The notes under the pieces are model-generated. The model saw nothing but the letters and a program-made list of their open reading frames with translations. It had not been told where the DNA came from and ran no database searches. From positions 1-9,577 of the forward strand of contig JAIPCS010000129.1 of assembly GCA_021738105.1 (NCBI GenBank): a stretch of 9,577 nucleotides of DNA, written 5' to 3'. The position numbers were made by a program, and so were the translations under genes. The stretch comes from Sulfuritalea sp. (GTDB taxonomy: Bacteria > Pseudomonadota > Gammaproteobacteria > Burkholderiales > Rhodocyclaceae). Shown piece after piece: positions 1 to 6,749 of the stretch (positions are counted from its first letter, which is position 1; each line of letters starts with the position of its first letter).

Positions 1-1
1 C

Positions 2-916
2 GAGGGCGGACCCAACGCCAAGAAAACCATTCAGGCGGTTGGCCGGGAAGCCAAGACAATGATTGGACGCAATCCCAAGGAAATTTCAGTGATCCGGCCG
101 CTGAAGGACGGCGTGATCGCGGATTTTACCGTGACCGAGCAGATGCTCAAACAATTCATCAAGCGGGTGCATGAGTCGCGTCTGTTCTCCCCGTCCCCCC
201 GCATCATCATTTGCGTGCCCTCGGGTTCGACCCAGGTTGAGCGTCGGGCGATTCGCGAGTCTGCCTTGGGTGCCGGTGCCTCACAGGTGTATCTGATCGA
301 AGAACCCATGGCCGCCGCGATCGGGGCCGGTTTGCCGGTGTCGGATGCCACCGGATCGATGGTGGTCGATATTGGTGGCGGTACTACCGAAGTCGGCGTG
401 ATTTCGCTCGGCGGAATGGTCTATGCGAATTCGGTACGCGTCGGTGGCGACAAGTTCGACGAGGCGATCATCTCCTACATCAGCCGCAATTACGGCATGC
501 AGATCGGAGACAACAGCGCCGAGAACATCAAGAAGCAGATCGGTTCCGCCTTTCCGGGTGCCGAGGTGCGCGAAATGGAAGTGTCCGGCATCAACCGGGC
601 TGAGGGTATTCCGCGCAAATTCACCATTTCCTCCAATGAGGTACTCGAAGCGCTCTCCGAGCCCCTCAATCAAGTGGTCAAGGCGGTCAAGGACGCACTG
701 GAAAAGACCCCGCCAGAGCTGGGTGCCGACATTGCCGAACGCGGCCTCGTGCTGACGGGCGGCGGTGCTTTGCTGCACGATCTGGATCGCCTGCTGACAG
801 AGGAAACCGGCCTGCCGGTGATCGTCGCGGACGATCCGCTGACCTGCGTCGCACGCGGCTCGGGCATGGCCCTAGAAAAGATGGACAAACTTGGCAGTAT
901 TTTCGCCAACGAGTAG
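2..916 (+). CDS. mreB: Rod-shape-determining protein MreB (5' end outside window)
   Basis: MreB is a bacterial actin homologue. It polymerises under the inner membrane and guides the elongasome during side-wall growth. The frame is open from base 2 and ends at TAG 914-916, giving 304 visible codons. The family is about 347 residues long, so roughly 40 N-terminal residues (phosphate-1 loop) lie upstream of the window. Visible signatures are DGVIADF, the SPSPR...CVPSG stretch, [27 protein letters not shown], the phosphate-2 motif DIGGGTTEV and the adenosine motif LTGGGALL. The C-terminus SIFANE is typical of betaproteobacterial MreB. An ATG at 59 is internal and is not the start, because recognisable MreB sequence continues upstream of it. 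It is the first gene of the mre block, so its promoter lies outside the window. The identification is essentially certain. Confidence 0.98.
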   Translation, partial: EGGPNAKKTIQAVGREAKTMIGRNPKEISVIRPLKDGVIADFTVTEQMLKQFIKRVHESRLFSPSPRIIICVPSGSTQVERRAIRESALGAGASQVYLIEEPMAAAIGAGLPVSDATGSMVVDIGGGTTEVGVISLGGMVYANSVRVGGDKFDEAIISYISRNYGMQIGDNSAENIKKQIGSAFPGAEVREMEVSGINRAEGIPRKFTISSNEVLEALSEPLNQVVKAVKDALEKTPPELGADIAERGLVLTGGGALLHDLDRLLTEETGLPVIVADDPLTCVARGSGMALEKMDKLGSIFANE

Positions 917-920
917 AGCC

Positions 921-969
921 CGCCCCGTGTAGCTTGCAAGTTGCCCCCGCAGTATCCGTATTTGGGGCG
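921..969 (+). other. Possible alternative hairpins in the mreB-mreC spacer
   Basis: CGCCCC at 921-926 is a perfect complement of GGGGCG at 964-969. GCCCC at 943-947 can pair with the same GGGGC (964-968) instead, so the two stems would exclude each other. No T-run follows, so this is not an intrinsic terminator. It could be a processing or attenuation structure between mreB and mreC, or chance in GC-rich DNA. Confidence 0.25.
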
Positions 970-974
970 TGAGA

Positions 975-998
975 GGGTATTCATCTGGGTTTTCATCT
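975..998 (+). repeat. Imperfect 12-bp tandem duplication upstream of mreC
   Basis: GGGTATTCATCT (975-986) is followed at once by GGGTTTTCATCT (987-998), with 11 of 12 bases identical. It lies in the leader of mreC if translation starts at ATG 1023. If the GTG at 969 were used, it would encode a short Gly-Tyr/Phe-Ser-Ser duplication. Confidence 0.6.
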
Positions 999-1022
999 TA
1001 TTTCGGGGGCACACCTGCCTTG

Positions 1023-1943
1023 ATGTCCGTGGTTGGTCATGCTCCGCCTCCCTTCTTCAAAAGAGGCCCGGCGCCGCTGGTGCGGCTGGTTTTTTTCGTC
1101 TCACTTTCGCTCGTTCTGCTGGTTGCCGATCTGCGCTTTCACACGCTGGAGTGGTTGCGTCTTGCCGTGGCCACCGCTGCCTGGCCCTTGCAGCGAGCCA
1201 CGGGGGTACCGATAGACGCTGCCGGCGACATGGGCGCCTATCTTGCGCGGCAATCGACACTGCTCAAAGAAAACGAGGAACTGCGTCGGCGCCAGCTGGA
1301 GGCTGCAAACCTGCTGCTGCGCCAGCGTCATCTCGAAAAGGAAAACATTCGCATGCGGGCATTGCTGGATATGCGCGCACGGCAGCCGGTCGAAGGCCGC
1401 ATTGTCGAAATTCTTTATGCAACACGTGACCCGTTTTCGCGTCGGGTGATCATCGACAAGGGCAGCCAGCAAGGCATCAAGGCAGGCCAGGCGGTTGTTG
1501 ACGATATCGGTGTGATCGGTCAGGTGGTGCGGGTTTTTCCACTCACATCGGAAGTTCTGTTGCTGACCGACAAGGATCAAGCCGTTCCGGTCGAGGTGCA
1601 GAGAAACGGACAGCGCGCGATACTCGCAGGCGCCGGTGCCGGTGCGATGGAACTTCGCTTTCAGGCCGCCAACACCGAAGTGCAAGTCGGCGACATTCTG
1701 GTGACATCTGGTCTCGACGGAGTTTATATGCCCGGCTTGCCGGTGGCCAAAGTGACCAAGGTCGAGCGCGATAGCGCCTACTCGTTTGCCAGGATTACCT
1801 GCGTTCCATTGGCAGGCGTCGAGCGACATGGACTGGCTCTGGTGCTTAGCGGTCGGGCGAACTTGCCACCGCAACCGGACGAGGTAAAAAAACCTGTCGA
1901 GACGCCTGGACGCAGCTCGCGGCCGAAAAGGAAGGCACCGTAG
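1023..1943 (+). CDS. mreC: Rod-shape-determining protein MreC
   Basis: MreC is a bitopic inner-membrane protein whose periplasmic part binds and activates PBP2 in the elongasome. From ATG 1023 it has 306 residues. There is a short cytoplasmic tail with PPPFFKRGP, one membrane helix at about residues 19-36, and a charged coiled coil at about 74-115 with repeated Leu/Glu. Two beta-barrel lobes follow, with family signatures such as the DKGSQQGI stretch, the DDIGVIGQVV stretch and LVTSGLDGVYMPGLPV. The tail is Pro/Lys/Arg-rich. The frame extends upstream to a GTG at 969. I prefer 1023 because betaproteobacterial homologues start only a few residues before PPPFFK. A GGGGG at 1005-1009 is only a weak ribosome site, so the start is less certain than the gene. 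It lies 106 bases after mreB. Confidence 0.95.
   Translation: MSVVGHAPPPFFKRGPAPLVRLVFFVSLSLVLLVADLRFHTLEWLRLAVATAAWPLQRATGVPIDAAGDMGAYLARQSTLLKENEELRRRQLEAANLLLRQRHLEKENIRMRALLDMRARQPVEGRIVEILYATRDPFSRRVIIDKGSQQGIKAGQAVVDDIGVIGQVVRVFPLTSEVLLLTDKDQAVPVEVQRNGQRAILAGAGAGAMELRFQAANTEVQVGDILVTSGLDGVYMPGLPVAKVTKVERDSAYSFARITCVPLAGVERHGLALVLSGRANLPPQPDEVKKPVETPGRSSRPKRKAP
1926..1935 (+). promoter_or_regulatory. Shine-Dalgarno-like AAAAGGAAGG at the end of mreC
   Basis: A purine-rich AAAAGGAAGG lies inside the last codons of mreC. It sits 11 bases upstream of ATG 1947, which opens a 23-codon frame running into the start of mreD. It is among the best ribosome-binding matches in the mreC-mrdA part of the window. 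It may equally be just Lys/Arg-coding sequence of the basic MreC tail. Confidence 0.4.
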
Positions 1944-1946
1944 CGC

Positions 1947-2018
1947 ATGAAGATCGAGTCAAAATTTTCCTTGAATGGCGGGTCATTTAACTCTGAAATG
2001 GCAGGGTCGGCCAAATGA
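1947..2018 (+). CDS. Possible 23-residue coupling ORF between mreC and mreD
   Basis: I do not recognise this product. The frame starts with ATG three bases after the mreC stop (TAG 1941-1943) and encodes 23 residues beginning MKIESKFSLNGG. It stops at TGA 2016-2018, which overlaps the mreD ATG (2015-2017) as ATGA. A Shine-Dalgarno-like AAAAGGAAGG precedes it at 1926-1935. It therefore fills the whole mreC-mreD gap and could keep ribosomes on the message so that mreD starts by re-initiation. The peptide has no membrane segment or motif. A frame this short can arise by chance, so a real protein is doubtful and a translational-coupling role is the more likely reading if it is used at all. Confidence 0.35.
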   Translation: MKIESKFSLNGGSFNSEMAGSAK

Positions 2019-2539
2019 TGCAACCCACCCACTCCTCGCGTCGGATTCTGCTGCCGGTCAGCAACTGGTTCATCGTTGTGACCTTGTGTCTTGCCTTGGT
2101 GATGAACCTGATTCCGTTTGGCCGACTGCCTGGCATTCCGGACTGGGTAGCTCTGGTGCTGGCATTTTGGTGCGTGCACCAACCCCTGAAAGTGGGTATG
2201 GCTGCAGGCTTCATTCTTGGTTTGGCGATGGATGTGGCGAACGCCAGCGTGATGGGTCAGCATGCTTTGGCATATGTTCTGCTGGCATTTGCTGCCGCCG
2301 CACTTTCACGACGAATGCTTTGGTTTCCCCTGGCGCAACAGGCGCTGCATGTGTTGCCCATGTTTCTTGGCGTGCAGTTGGTCATGCTGCTGGCGCGAAT
2401 GCTGAGTGGTGCCGAATTTCCCGGATTACTGTGGTTTCTTTCGAGCTTCACCGCCACGTTGTTCTGGCATCCGGTCACTTACCTGCTCCTGATACCCCAG
2501 TTTCAACCAGAAGACAAAGACGTCAACCGCCCGATATGA
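2015..2539 (+). CDS. mreD: Rod-shape-determining protein MreD
   Basis: MreD is a small polytopic inner-membrane protein of the elongasome that acts with MreC. It is 174 residues long, slightly above the E. coli protein (162). It is highly hydrophobic, with about five to six membrane segments. The segment FWCVHQPLKVG, followed by GFILGLAMDV and GQHALAYVLL, is the family core. The start is one of two adjacent ATGs, at 2015 or 2018. AGGG at 2003-2006 sits about 8 bases upstream, and an in-frame TGA at 1994 rules out a longer protein. The end TGA at 2537-2539 overlaps an ATG at 2536 that opens a 40-codon frame leading to mrdA. The gene is confidently identified from hydropathy pattern, motifs and position. 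Confidence 0.94.
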   Translation: MMQPTHSSRRILLPVSNWFIVVTLCLALVMNLIPFGRLPGIPDWVALVLAFWCVHQPLKVGMAAGFILGLAMDVANASVMGQHALAYVLLAFAAAALSRRMLWFPLAQQALHVLPMFLGVQLVMLLARMLSGAEFPGLLWFLSSFTATLFWHPVTYLLLIPQFQPEDKDVNRPI

Positions 2540-2658
2540 GCGCCACTTTTCCATGTCTCTGGCGCGATGAATGGAGGGATTTCCTTTTTGCGTGTTGCAA
2601 AGCCCCGGCGTCAAGAATCCGTGCCGACTTGAGATACAAGCACGCTGAAGCCAGCTGA
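2536..2658 (+). CDS. Possible 40-residue coupling ORF between mreD and mrdA
   Basis: I do not recognise this product. ATG 2536-2538 overlaps the mreD stop (TGA 2537-2539) as ATGA. The frame runs 40 codons to TGA 2656-2658, whose last base is the first base of the mrdA ATG (TGATG). The predicted peptide begins MSATFPCLWRDEWRDF and is rich in Arg, Trp and Cys (three Cys, including a CC pair). It has no clear membrane helix. It fills the entire 118-base gap, and both overlaps are of the type used for translational coupling. There is no good ribosome site of its own, so it would depend on re-initiation after mreD. The same frame is also open across much of mreD, so part of its length may be incidental. 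GCGCCA (2540-2545) and TGGCGC (2560-2565) form a six-base inverted repeat inside it. Confidence 0.4.
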   Translation: MSATFPCLWRDEWRDFLFACCKAPASRIRADLRYKHAEAS

Positions 2659-4550
2659 TGGAATTCAAGAACCCTCAGGAGGAACTGGAGCGTTTTCGAA
2701 TACGGGTGCTCGTGGCGGGCAGTTTTGTACTGGTTTGCTTTTGTCTGTTGCTGGCGCGCTTTGTCTGGTTGCAGCTTATCCAGCACGAGTATTACCAGAC
2801 GCGAGCCGAAGACAACCGGATTTCACTGGTTCCGGTAGTACCCAATCGCGGATTGATCTTTGATCGCAACGGCGTTGTTCTGGCGAACGACTACTCCGCT
2901 TATACGCTGGAGATCACGCCTTCAAAAACCCAGCATCTGGATGCGATCATCGATAGTCTGGCCCAGCTCGTCGACATTGAAGCCAAGGATCGCAAGCGTT
3001 TCAAAAAGCTGCTGGAGGAAAGTCGAAATTTCGAATCGCTACCGATCCGAACCCGGCTGACGGACGAAGAGGTGGCAAAATTCATCGCCAATCGCTACCG
3101 CTTTCCGGGTGTCGATATCAAGGCCCGCCTGTTTCGCCAGTATCCAAACGATGCTTTCGCCTCGCATATGCTCGGGTACATCGGCCGTATCAATGATCGC
3201 GATCTGGAAAAGATTGAAGAGGCCTACCAGGATGCAAACTATCGTGGCACCGATCACTTTGGCAAGACTGGCCTTGAGCAGCGCTATGAATTCGAACTTC
3301 ACGGACTCGCGGGTTTCGAGCAAGTGGAAGTCGATGCGGGCGGACGCGCGATACGCACGCTGGCCCGCACCGCACCGGTGGCCGGAAACAACCTCACCCT
3401 GACCATCGATGCGGAGCTGCAACACATCGCTGAACAAGCCTTTGGTTCACGCCGCGGTTCGCTGGTCGCGATTGAGCCCGCCACCGGCGGAATTCTTGCG
3501 CTGGTATCGGTGCCCAACTACGATCCGAATGTATTTATCGATGGCATCGACACGCAAAACTGGAAAGATCTCAATGAGTCTCCCGACAAGCCGATGGTCA
3601 ATCGAGCGCTGAATGGAACGTATCCGCCCGGTTCCACGTTCAAACCCTTCATGGCACTGGCTGCGCTCAGCCTGGGCAAGCGTCGTCCGGAGCAGAAAAT
3701 ATCCGATCCCGGTTTTTTTGTCTTTGGCGGACACACATTTCGCGACGACAAGAAAGGCGGGCATGGCATGGTGGATATGTACCAGTCCATTGTCCAGTCC
3801 TGCGATACCTACTACTACATTCTGGCCGGCGACATGGGCATCGACAATATCTCCCGATTCATGGGGCGGCTCGGTTTCGGGCAGCGAACCGGTATCGACA
3901 TCGATGGTGAGTCCGAGGGCGTGCTGCCTTCGCAGGCCTGGAAGCGAAAGCGTTTCAGAAAACCGGAGCAGCAAAAATGGTATGCCGGTGAAACGATTTC
4001 CATCGGCATTGGTCAAGGCTATAACGCCTATACGCCGATTCAACTCGCTCATGCCACGGCAACACTCGCCAACAACGGTGTGGCGAACCGGCCACATCTG
4101 GTGAAATACATTACCGACTCCCGTACCGGCGAGCGCACCAGCATTGCTTTGCCTCCAGCGCGCAATCTGGGGTTGAAGCAGGAACATCTCGACGAAATCA
4201 GAAAGGCGATGGTTGGTGTAAATACCGAAGGTACCGGGGCACGCGCCTTTGCCGGCGCGGAATACGTCTCCGCCGGCAAGACCGGCACCGCCCAGGTGTA
4301 CTCGCTGAAGGGGTCGGAATACAAGGAGGACGCGGTCAAGAAGGAGTTGCGCGATCATGCGTTGTTCATCGCCTTTGCCCCGGCAGAAGCGCCGAGCATT
4401 GCGCTGGCCATCGTGGTTGAAAACGGAGGCTTCGGCGCACAGGCCGCCGCTCCGATTGCGCGCCAGGTGCTTGACTACTACCTGCTCGGCAAACGGCCCG
4501 ATGCCCCGGCGCCGATTGATGAAGCCGCTGTTGAACAGGAGCGGGAGTGA
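2658..4550 (+). CDS. mrdA: Penicillin-binding protein 2, elongasome transpeptidase
   Basis: This is the class B penicillin-binding protein that cross-links new peptidoglycan during elongation as the partner of RodA. It has 630 residues (E. coli 633). There is a short cytoplasmic tail, a membrane anchor at about residues 15-37, then the pedestal domain with NRGLIFDRNG. The catalytic domain carries all three motifs: S326-T-F-K329 with the acylated serine, S381-C-D383 (the PBP2 form of SxN), and K541-T-G543. The GTYPPGSTFKP and GIGQGYNAYTP stretches are typical of the family. An in-frame TGA at 2646 prevents an upstream extension, and GAAG at 2647-2650 is a modest ribosome site. Its stop overlaps the mrdB start. 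It is intact with no sign of damage. Confidence 0.98.
   Translation: MEFKNPQEELERFRIRVLVAGSFVLVCFCLLLARFVWLQLIQHEYYQTRAEDNRISLVPVVPNRGLIFDRNGVVLANDYSAYTLEITPSKTQHLDAIIDSLAQLVDIEAKDRKRFKKLLEESRNFESLPIRTRLTDEEVAKFIANRYRFPGVDIKARLFRQYPNDAFASHMLGYIGRINDRDLEKIEEAYQDANYRGTDHFGKTGLEQRYEFELHGLAGFEQVEVDAGGRAIRTLARTAPVAGNNLTLTIDAELQHIAEQAFGSRRGSLVAIEPATGGILALVSVPNYDPNVFIDGIDTQNWKDLNESPDKPMVNRALNGTYPPGSTFKPFMALAALSLGKRRPEQKISDPGFFVFGGHTFRDDKKGGHGMVDMYQSIVQSCDTYYYILAGDMGIDNISRFMGRLGFGQRTGIDIDGESEGVLPSQAWKRKRFRKPEQQKWYAGETISIGIGQGYNAYTPIQLAHATATLANNGVANRPHLVKYITDSRTGERTSIALPPARNLGLKQEHLDEIRKAMVGVNTEGTGARAFAGAEYVSAGKTGTAQVYSLKGSEYKEDAVKKELRDHALFIAFAPAEAPSIALAIVVENGGFGAQAAAPIARQVLDYYLLGKRPDAPAPIDEAAVEQERE
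4537..4541 (+). promoter_or_regulatory. Ribosome-binding site deciding the GTG start of mrdB
   Basis: AGGAG lies inside the last codons of mrdA, five bases before GTG 4547. The spacing supports this GTG, which overlaps the mrdA stop as GTGA, over later ATGs in the frame. Confidence 0.7.
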
Positions 4551-5653
4551 ATCGCGGAATCACTTTCGGCATTCGGAGTTTTGTGCGACGCCTGATGGCG
4601 CCGATTGACATGCCTCTGATGATGATCGCCGGACTGCTGGTACTCCTGGCGATCGGAATGATGGGCAGCGCGTCTCCCGAACGGCTCGGTACGCAACTGA
4701 CGAATGTGGCGGTTGCGTTGGTGGTGATGCGTGCTGTCGCCCAAATCCCACCCCAGCGACTGATGCATCTGGCGGTACCGGTCTACATTGTCGGCGTGTT
4801 GCTGCTGATCGCCGTCGCGTTGTTCGGAGACGTTTCCAAGGGTGCTCGACGCTGGCTGAATCTGGGTTTCATGCGCGCACAACCTTCGGAGCTGATGAAA
4901 ATCGCCATGCCATTGTTGCTTGCCTGGTTCTTCCAGAAACGTGAAGCGATGCCACGTTTGCGTGATTACGGCATTGCAGCCTGTCTGCTGCTGCTGCCAG
5001 TGGGACTGATCGCGCGCCAGCCGGATCTTGGTACGTCGATTCTGGTTCTTGCGGCCGGTTTTTATGTGATTTTCTTTGCCGGGCTGTCCTGGAAGATCAT
5101 GATCGGCTTGGCCGTATCGGCACTGGCTGCAGCGCCGTTGGCCTGGACCCTGCTGCATGACTACCAGAAAAACCGCATCCTCACACTCTTAGATCCGGAA
5201 AAAGACCCTCTCGGCAAGGGGTTTCATATTATCCAATCGACCATTGCCATCGGCTCCGGTGGTATTTTTGGAAAGGGCTGGCGGGAAGGTACGCAAGCAC
5301 AACTGGAATTCATTCCGGAGCGACATACCGACTTTATCTTCGCTGTGTTCTCCGAGGAGTTCGGGCTGCTTGGCAATATGCTGCTCTTGACACTGTATGC
5401 ACTGTTGATCGGGCGTGGTCTGATGATCGCTGCCAATGCCGCTACCCTGTTTTCCCGTTTGTTGGCGGGCGCAGTGACGATGATTTTCTTTACCTACGCA
5501 TTCGTCAACATGGGCATGGTCTCAGGCATTCTGCCGGTGGTGGGTGTGCCGCTGCCGCTCGTCAGCTACGGCGGTACCGCTTTGGTGACCTTGTTCAGCG
5601 GGATAGGAATACTCATGGCAATTCACAGCAATCGTATGCTGGTACAGAAATGA
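4547..5653 (+). CDS. mrdB: Peptidoglycan glycosyltransferase RodA (SEDS family)
   Basis: RodA polymerises lipid II into glycan strands in the inner membrane and works as a pair with PBP2. The 368 residues (E. coli 370) form about ten membrane helices. SEDS-family signatures visible are the KGARRWLNLG stretch, QPSELMKIA, ARQPDLGTS, the loop IPERHTDFIFAV and the C-terminal GVPLPLVSYGGTAL. The Asp of HTDF is residue 262 here, matching the catalytic Asp262 known for E. coli RodA. The GTG start overlaps the mrdA stop and has an AGGAG five bases upstream. The stop TGA 5651-5653 overlaps the ATG at 5650 of rlpA. SEDS paralogues such as FtsW exist, but the length and the neighbouring PBP2 gene make RodA the right call. 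Confidence 0.98.
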   Translation: MNRGITFGIRSFVRRLMAPIDMPLMMIAGLLVLLAIGMMGSASPERLGTQLTNVAVALVVMRAVAQIPPQRLMHLAVPVYIVGVLLLIAVALFGDVSKGARRWLNLGFMRAQPSELMKIAMPLLLAWFFQKREAMPRLRDYGIAACLLLLPVGLIARQPDLGTSILVLAAGFYVIFFAGLSWKIMIGLAVSALAAAPLAWTLLHDYQKNRILTLLDPEKDPLGKGFHIIQSTIAIGSGGIFGKGWREGTQAQLEFIPERHTDFIFAVFSEEFGLLGNMLLLTLYALLIGRGLMIAANAATLFSRLLAGAVTMIFFTYAFVNMGMVSGILPVVGVPLPLVSYGGTALVTLFSGIGILMAIHSNRMLVQK

Positions 5654-6696
5654 ACGTCAGGACCGGTTTAGCCACGGTGAACACAGAGAAAAAGCCCCCT
5701 GCGTCTTTCGCTGTGCTCTCCGCGCCCATGGTGACTAATAGGTACTCTTTTTTGCGACGTCTATCCTTGCTGATTATTCCCGGTTTGCTTGTGGCCTGCG
5801 GCACGCAGGCGCCGCGTCCGGTGATGGACCGCGCCGATCCGGGAGCCGTATCGCCAGCGCCGACTTTCAAGGGCGAGAGCAAAATGAAGCCGTCGGACAT
5901 CAAGTACAGCGGCGGCTTCTACCAGGATGACGGTCCGGGAGATCTCGAGCCGGCAGATATTGACGCAATTCCCGATGCGACGCCGCGTAAGGAACCGCTG
6001 CACCGTTTCGCCAACAAACCGTACACGGTGTTGGGGCGTAGCTACGTGCCAAGTCGCGAGATCCTTCCCTACAAGGCACGCGGCATCGGCAGCTGGTATG
6101 GCCGCAAGTTTCATGGACAGAAGACCTCGAGCGGCGAGCTCTACGACATGTACGGCATGACGGCGGCTCATCCGACGCTACCGATCCCGTCTTATGTTCG
6201 GGTCACCAATCCGGCCAACAGCAAATCGGTGGTGGTCAGGGTGAATGATCGCGGCCCGTTTCATGCCGACCGGTTGATCGACCTTTCCTGGACAGCGGCT
6301 TACAAGCTCGGTTACATCGGACAGGGCAGCACTGTGGTCGAGGTGGAAAGTCTCTTGCCAGGGCAGTCGCTCGTTGCTTCGCCGACATCGACTGTTGCAG
6401 ACGACCCGATCAAGAAAATCATCGCGGCCGATCCGGATCCGGTAGTGCCCAACGTGGAAAATGCCGGTGGCCATTTTCTTCAGCTGGGTGCTTTTGGCAG
6501 TCGCGGCAACGCAGAGGCGCTGCGCGAACGTTTGGCCCGCGAACTGGGCGATCTCGCGCAAAAACTCGTAATCCAGTCTTCAGGAAAAATATTTCGTGTC
6601 CAGCTCGGGCCATGGCTTGATGTCGCCTCCGCAGAACAGGCGGGCGTCCGTGTGCGCGAGAGTCTCGGCATGACACCGATCCGGGTGCAACGCTAG
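5650..6696 (+). CDS. rlpA: Septal-ring lytic transglycosylase lipoprotein RlpA
   Basis: RlpA is an outer-membrane lipoprotein. In Pseudomonas aeruginosa it cleaves glycan strands lacking stem peptides, and its SPOR domain brings it to division sites. From ATG 5650 the frame has 348 residues. A hydrophobic stretch ends in the lipobox LVAC with Cys50. A long Pro/Asp-rich linker follows, then the double-psi beta-barrel (about 137-240) with GIGSWYG, E163, H174 in MTAAH and D200 in VNDRGPF, the positions expected for catalysis. The SPOR domain spans about 273-347. Cys50 is followed by Gly-Thr, so outer-membrane sorting is expected. The first 26 residues are odd: they are encoded by a palindromic repeat. 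ATG 5728 would give a normal 23-residue signal before the Cys, but it has no ribosome site, whereas ATG 5650 overlaps the mrdB stop. Either start is possible. Confidence 0.95.
   Translation: MNVRTGLATVNTEKKPPASFAVLSAPMVTNRYSFLRRLSLLIIPGLLVACGTQAPRPVMDRADPGAVSPAPTFKGESKMKPSDIKYSGGFYQDDGPGDLEPADIDAIPDATPRKEPLHRFANKPYTVLGRSYVPSREILPYKARGIGSWYGRKFHGQKTSSGELYDMYGMTAAHPTLPIPSYVRVTNPANSKSVVVRVNDRGPFHADRLIDLSWTAAYKLGYIGQGSTVVEVESLLPGQSLVASPTSTVADDPIKKIIAADPDPVVPNVENAGGHFLQLGAFGSRGNAEALRERLARELGDLAQKLVIQSSGKIFRVQLGPWLDVASAEQAGVRVRESLGMTPIRVQR
5667..5738 (+). repeat. Palindromic repeat element at the rodA-rlpA junction
   Basis: The outer arms TTAGCCAC (5668-5675) and GTGACTAA (5731-5738) are inverted copies with one mismatch. 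An inner hairpin pairs CACAG-A-GAAA (5682-5691) with TTTC-G-CTGTG (5706-5715). The element is about 72 bases, a multiple of three, so it keeps the rlpA frame open. Its CACAGAGAA core resembles dispersed intergenic repeats that I recall from environmental proteobacterial genomes. I cannot verify copy number here. It encodes residues of the RlpA N-terminus that do not look like a signal peptide. Confidence 0.65.
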
Positions 6697-6700
6697 GGCT

Positions 6701-6736
6701 TCGAGCGGGCCGACTATAATCGGACTTCACTCTCGA
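6701..6736 (+). promoter_or_regulatory. Predicted dacA promoter with consensus -10 box inside a dyad
   Basis: TATAAT at 6715-6720 is a perfect sigma-70 -10 hexamer, 30 bases before the dacA ATG. I see no good -35 hexamer at 16-18 bases spacing and no TG extension, so an activator or strong upstream contacts may be needed. The box sits in an inverted repeat: CCGA (6710-6713) with TCGG (6720-6723), and an outer TCGAG (6701-6705) with CTCGA (6732-6736). The likely transcript covers dacA-dat-ybeD-lipB. Confidence 0.6.
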
Positions 6737-6749
6737 AAACGGTTTCACG

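Noticed and set aside
1101..1874. A 257-codon minus-strand frame across mreC
   Set aside because: It is a mirror of mreC coding sequence without motifs, ribosome site or conserved context.
1975..2535. The long upstream part of the frame that ends with the 40-codon mini-ORF
   Set aside because: It overlaps mreD in another phase, has no clear start signal and gives a non-protein-like sequence. Only the part after the mreD stop is worth considering.
2540..2565. GCGCCA / TGGCGC inverted repeat as a terminator after mreD
   Set aside because: The stem is only six pairs with a 14-base loop and no T-run follows directly. A terminator here would also cut the elongasome operon.
3447..4358. A 303-codon open frame on the minus strand across mrdA
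   Set aside because: It lies wholly inside the confident mrdA gene, has no recognisable protein motif, and long antisense frames are common opposite GC-rich genes.
4478..5158. A 226-codon minus-strand frame across mrdA and mrdB
   Set aside because: The product is low-complexity, rich in Gln, His and Arg, as expected for the complement of membrane-protein codons. It is not a plausible protein.
6670..6675. ATGACA as a -35 box for the dacA promoter
   Set aside because: It lies 39 bases upstream of the -10 hexamer, far outside the 16-18 base spacing range.
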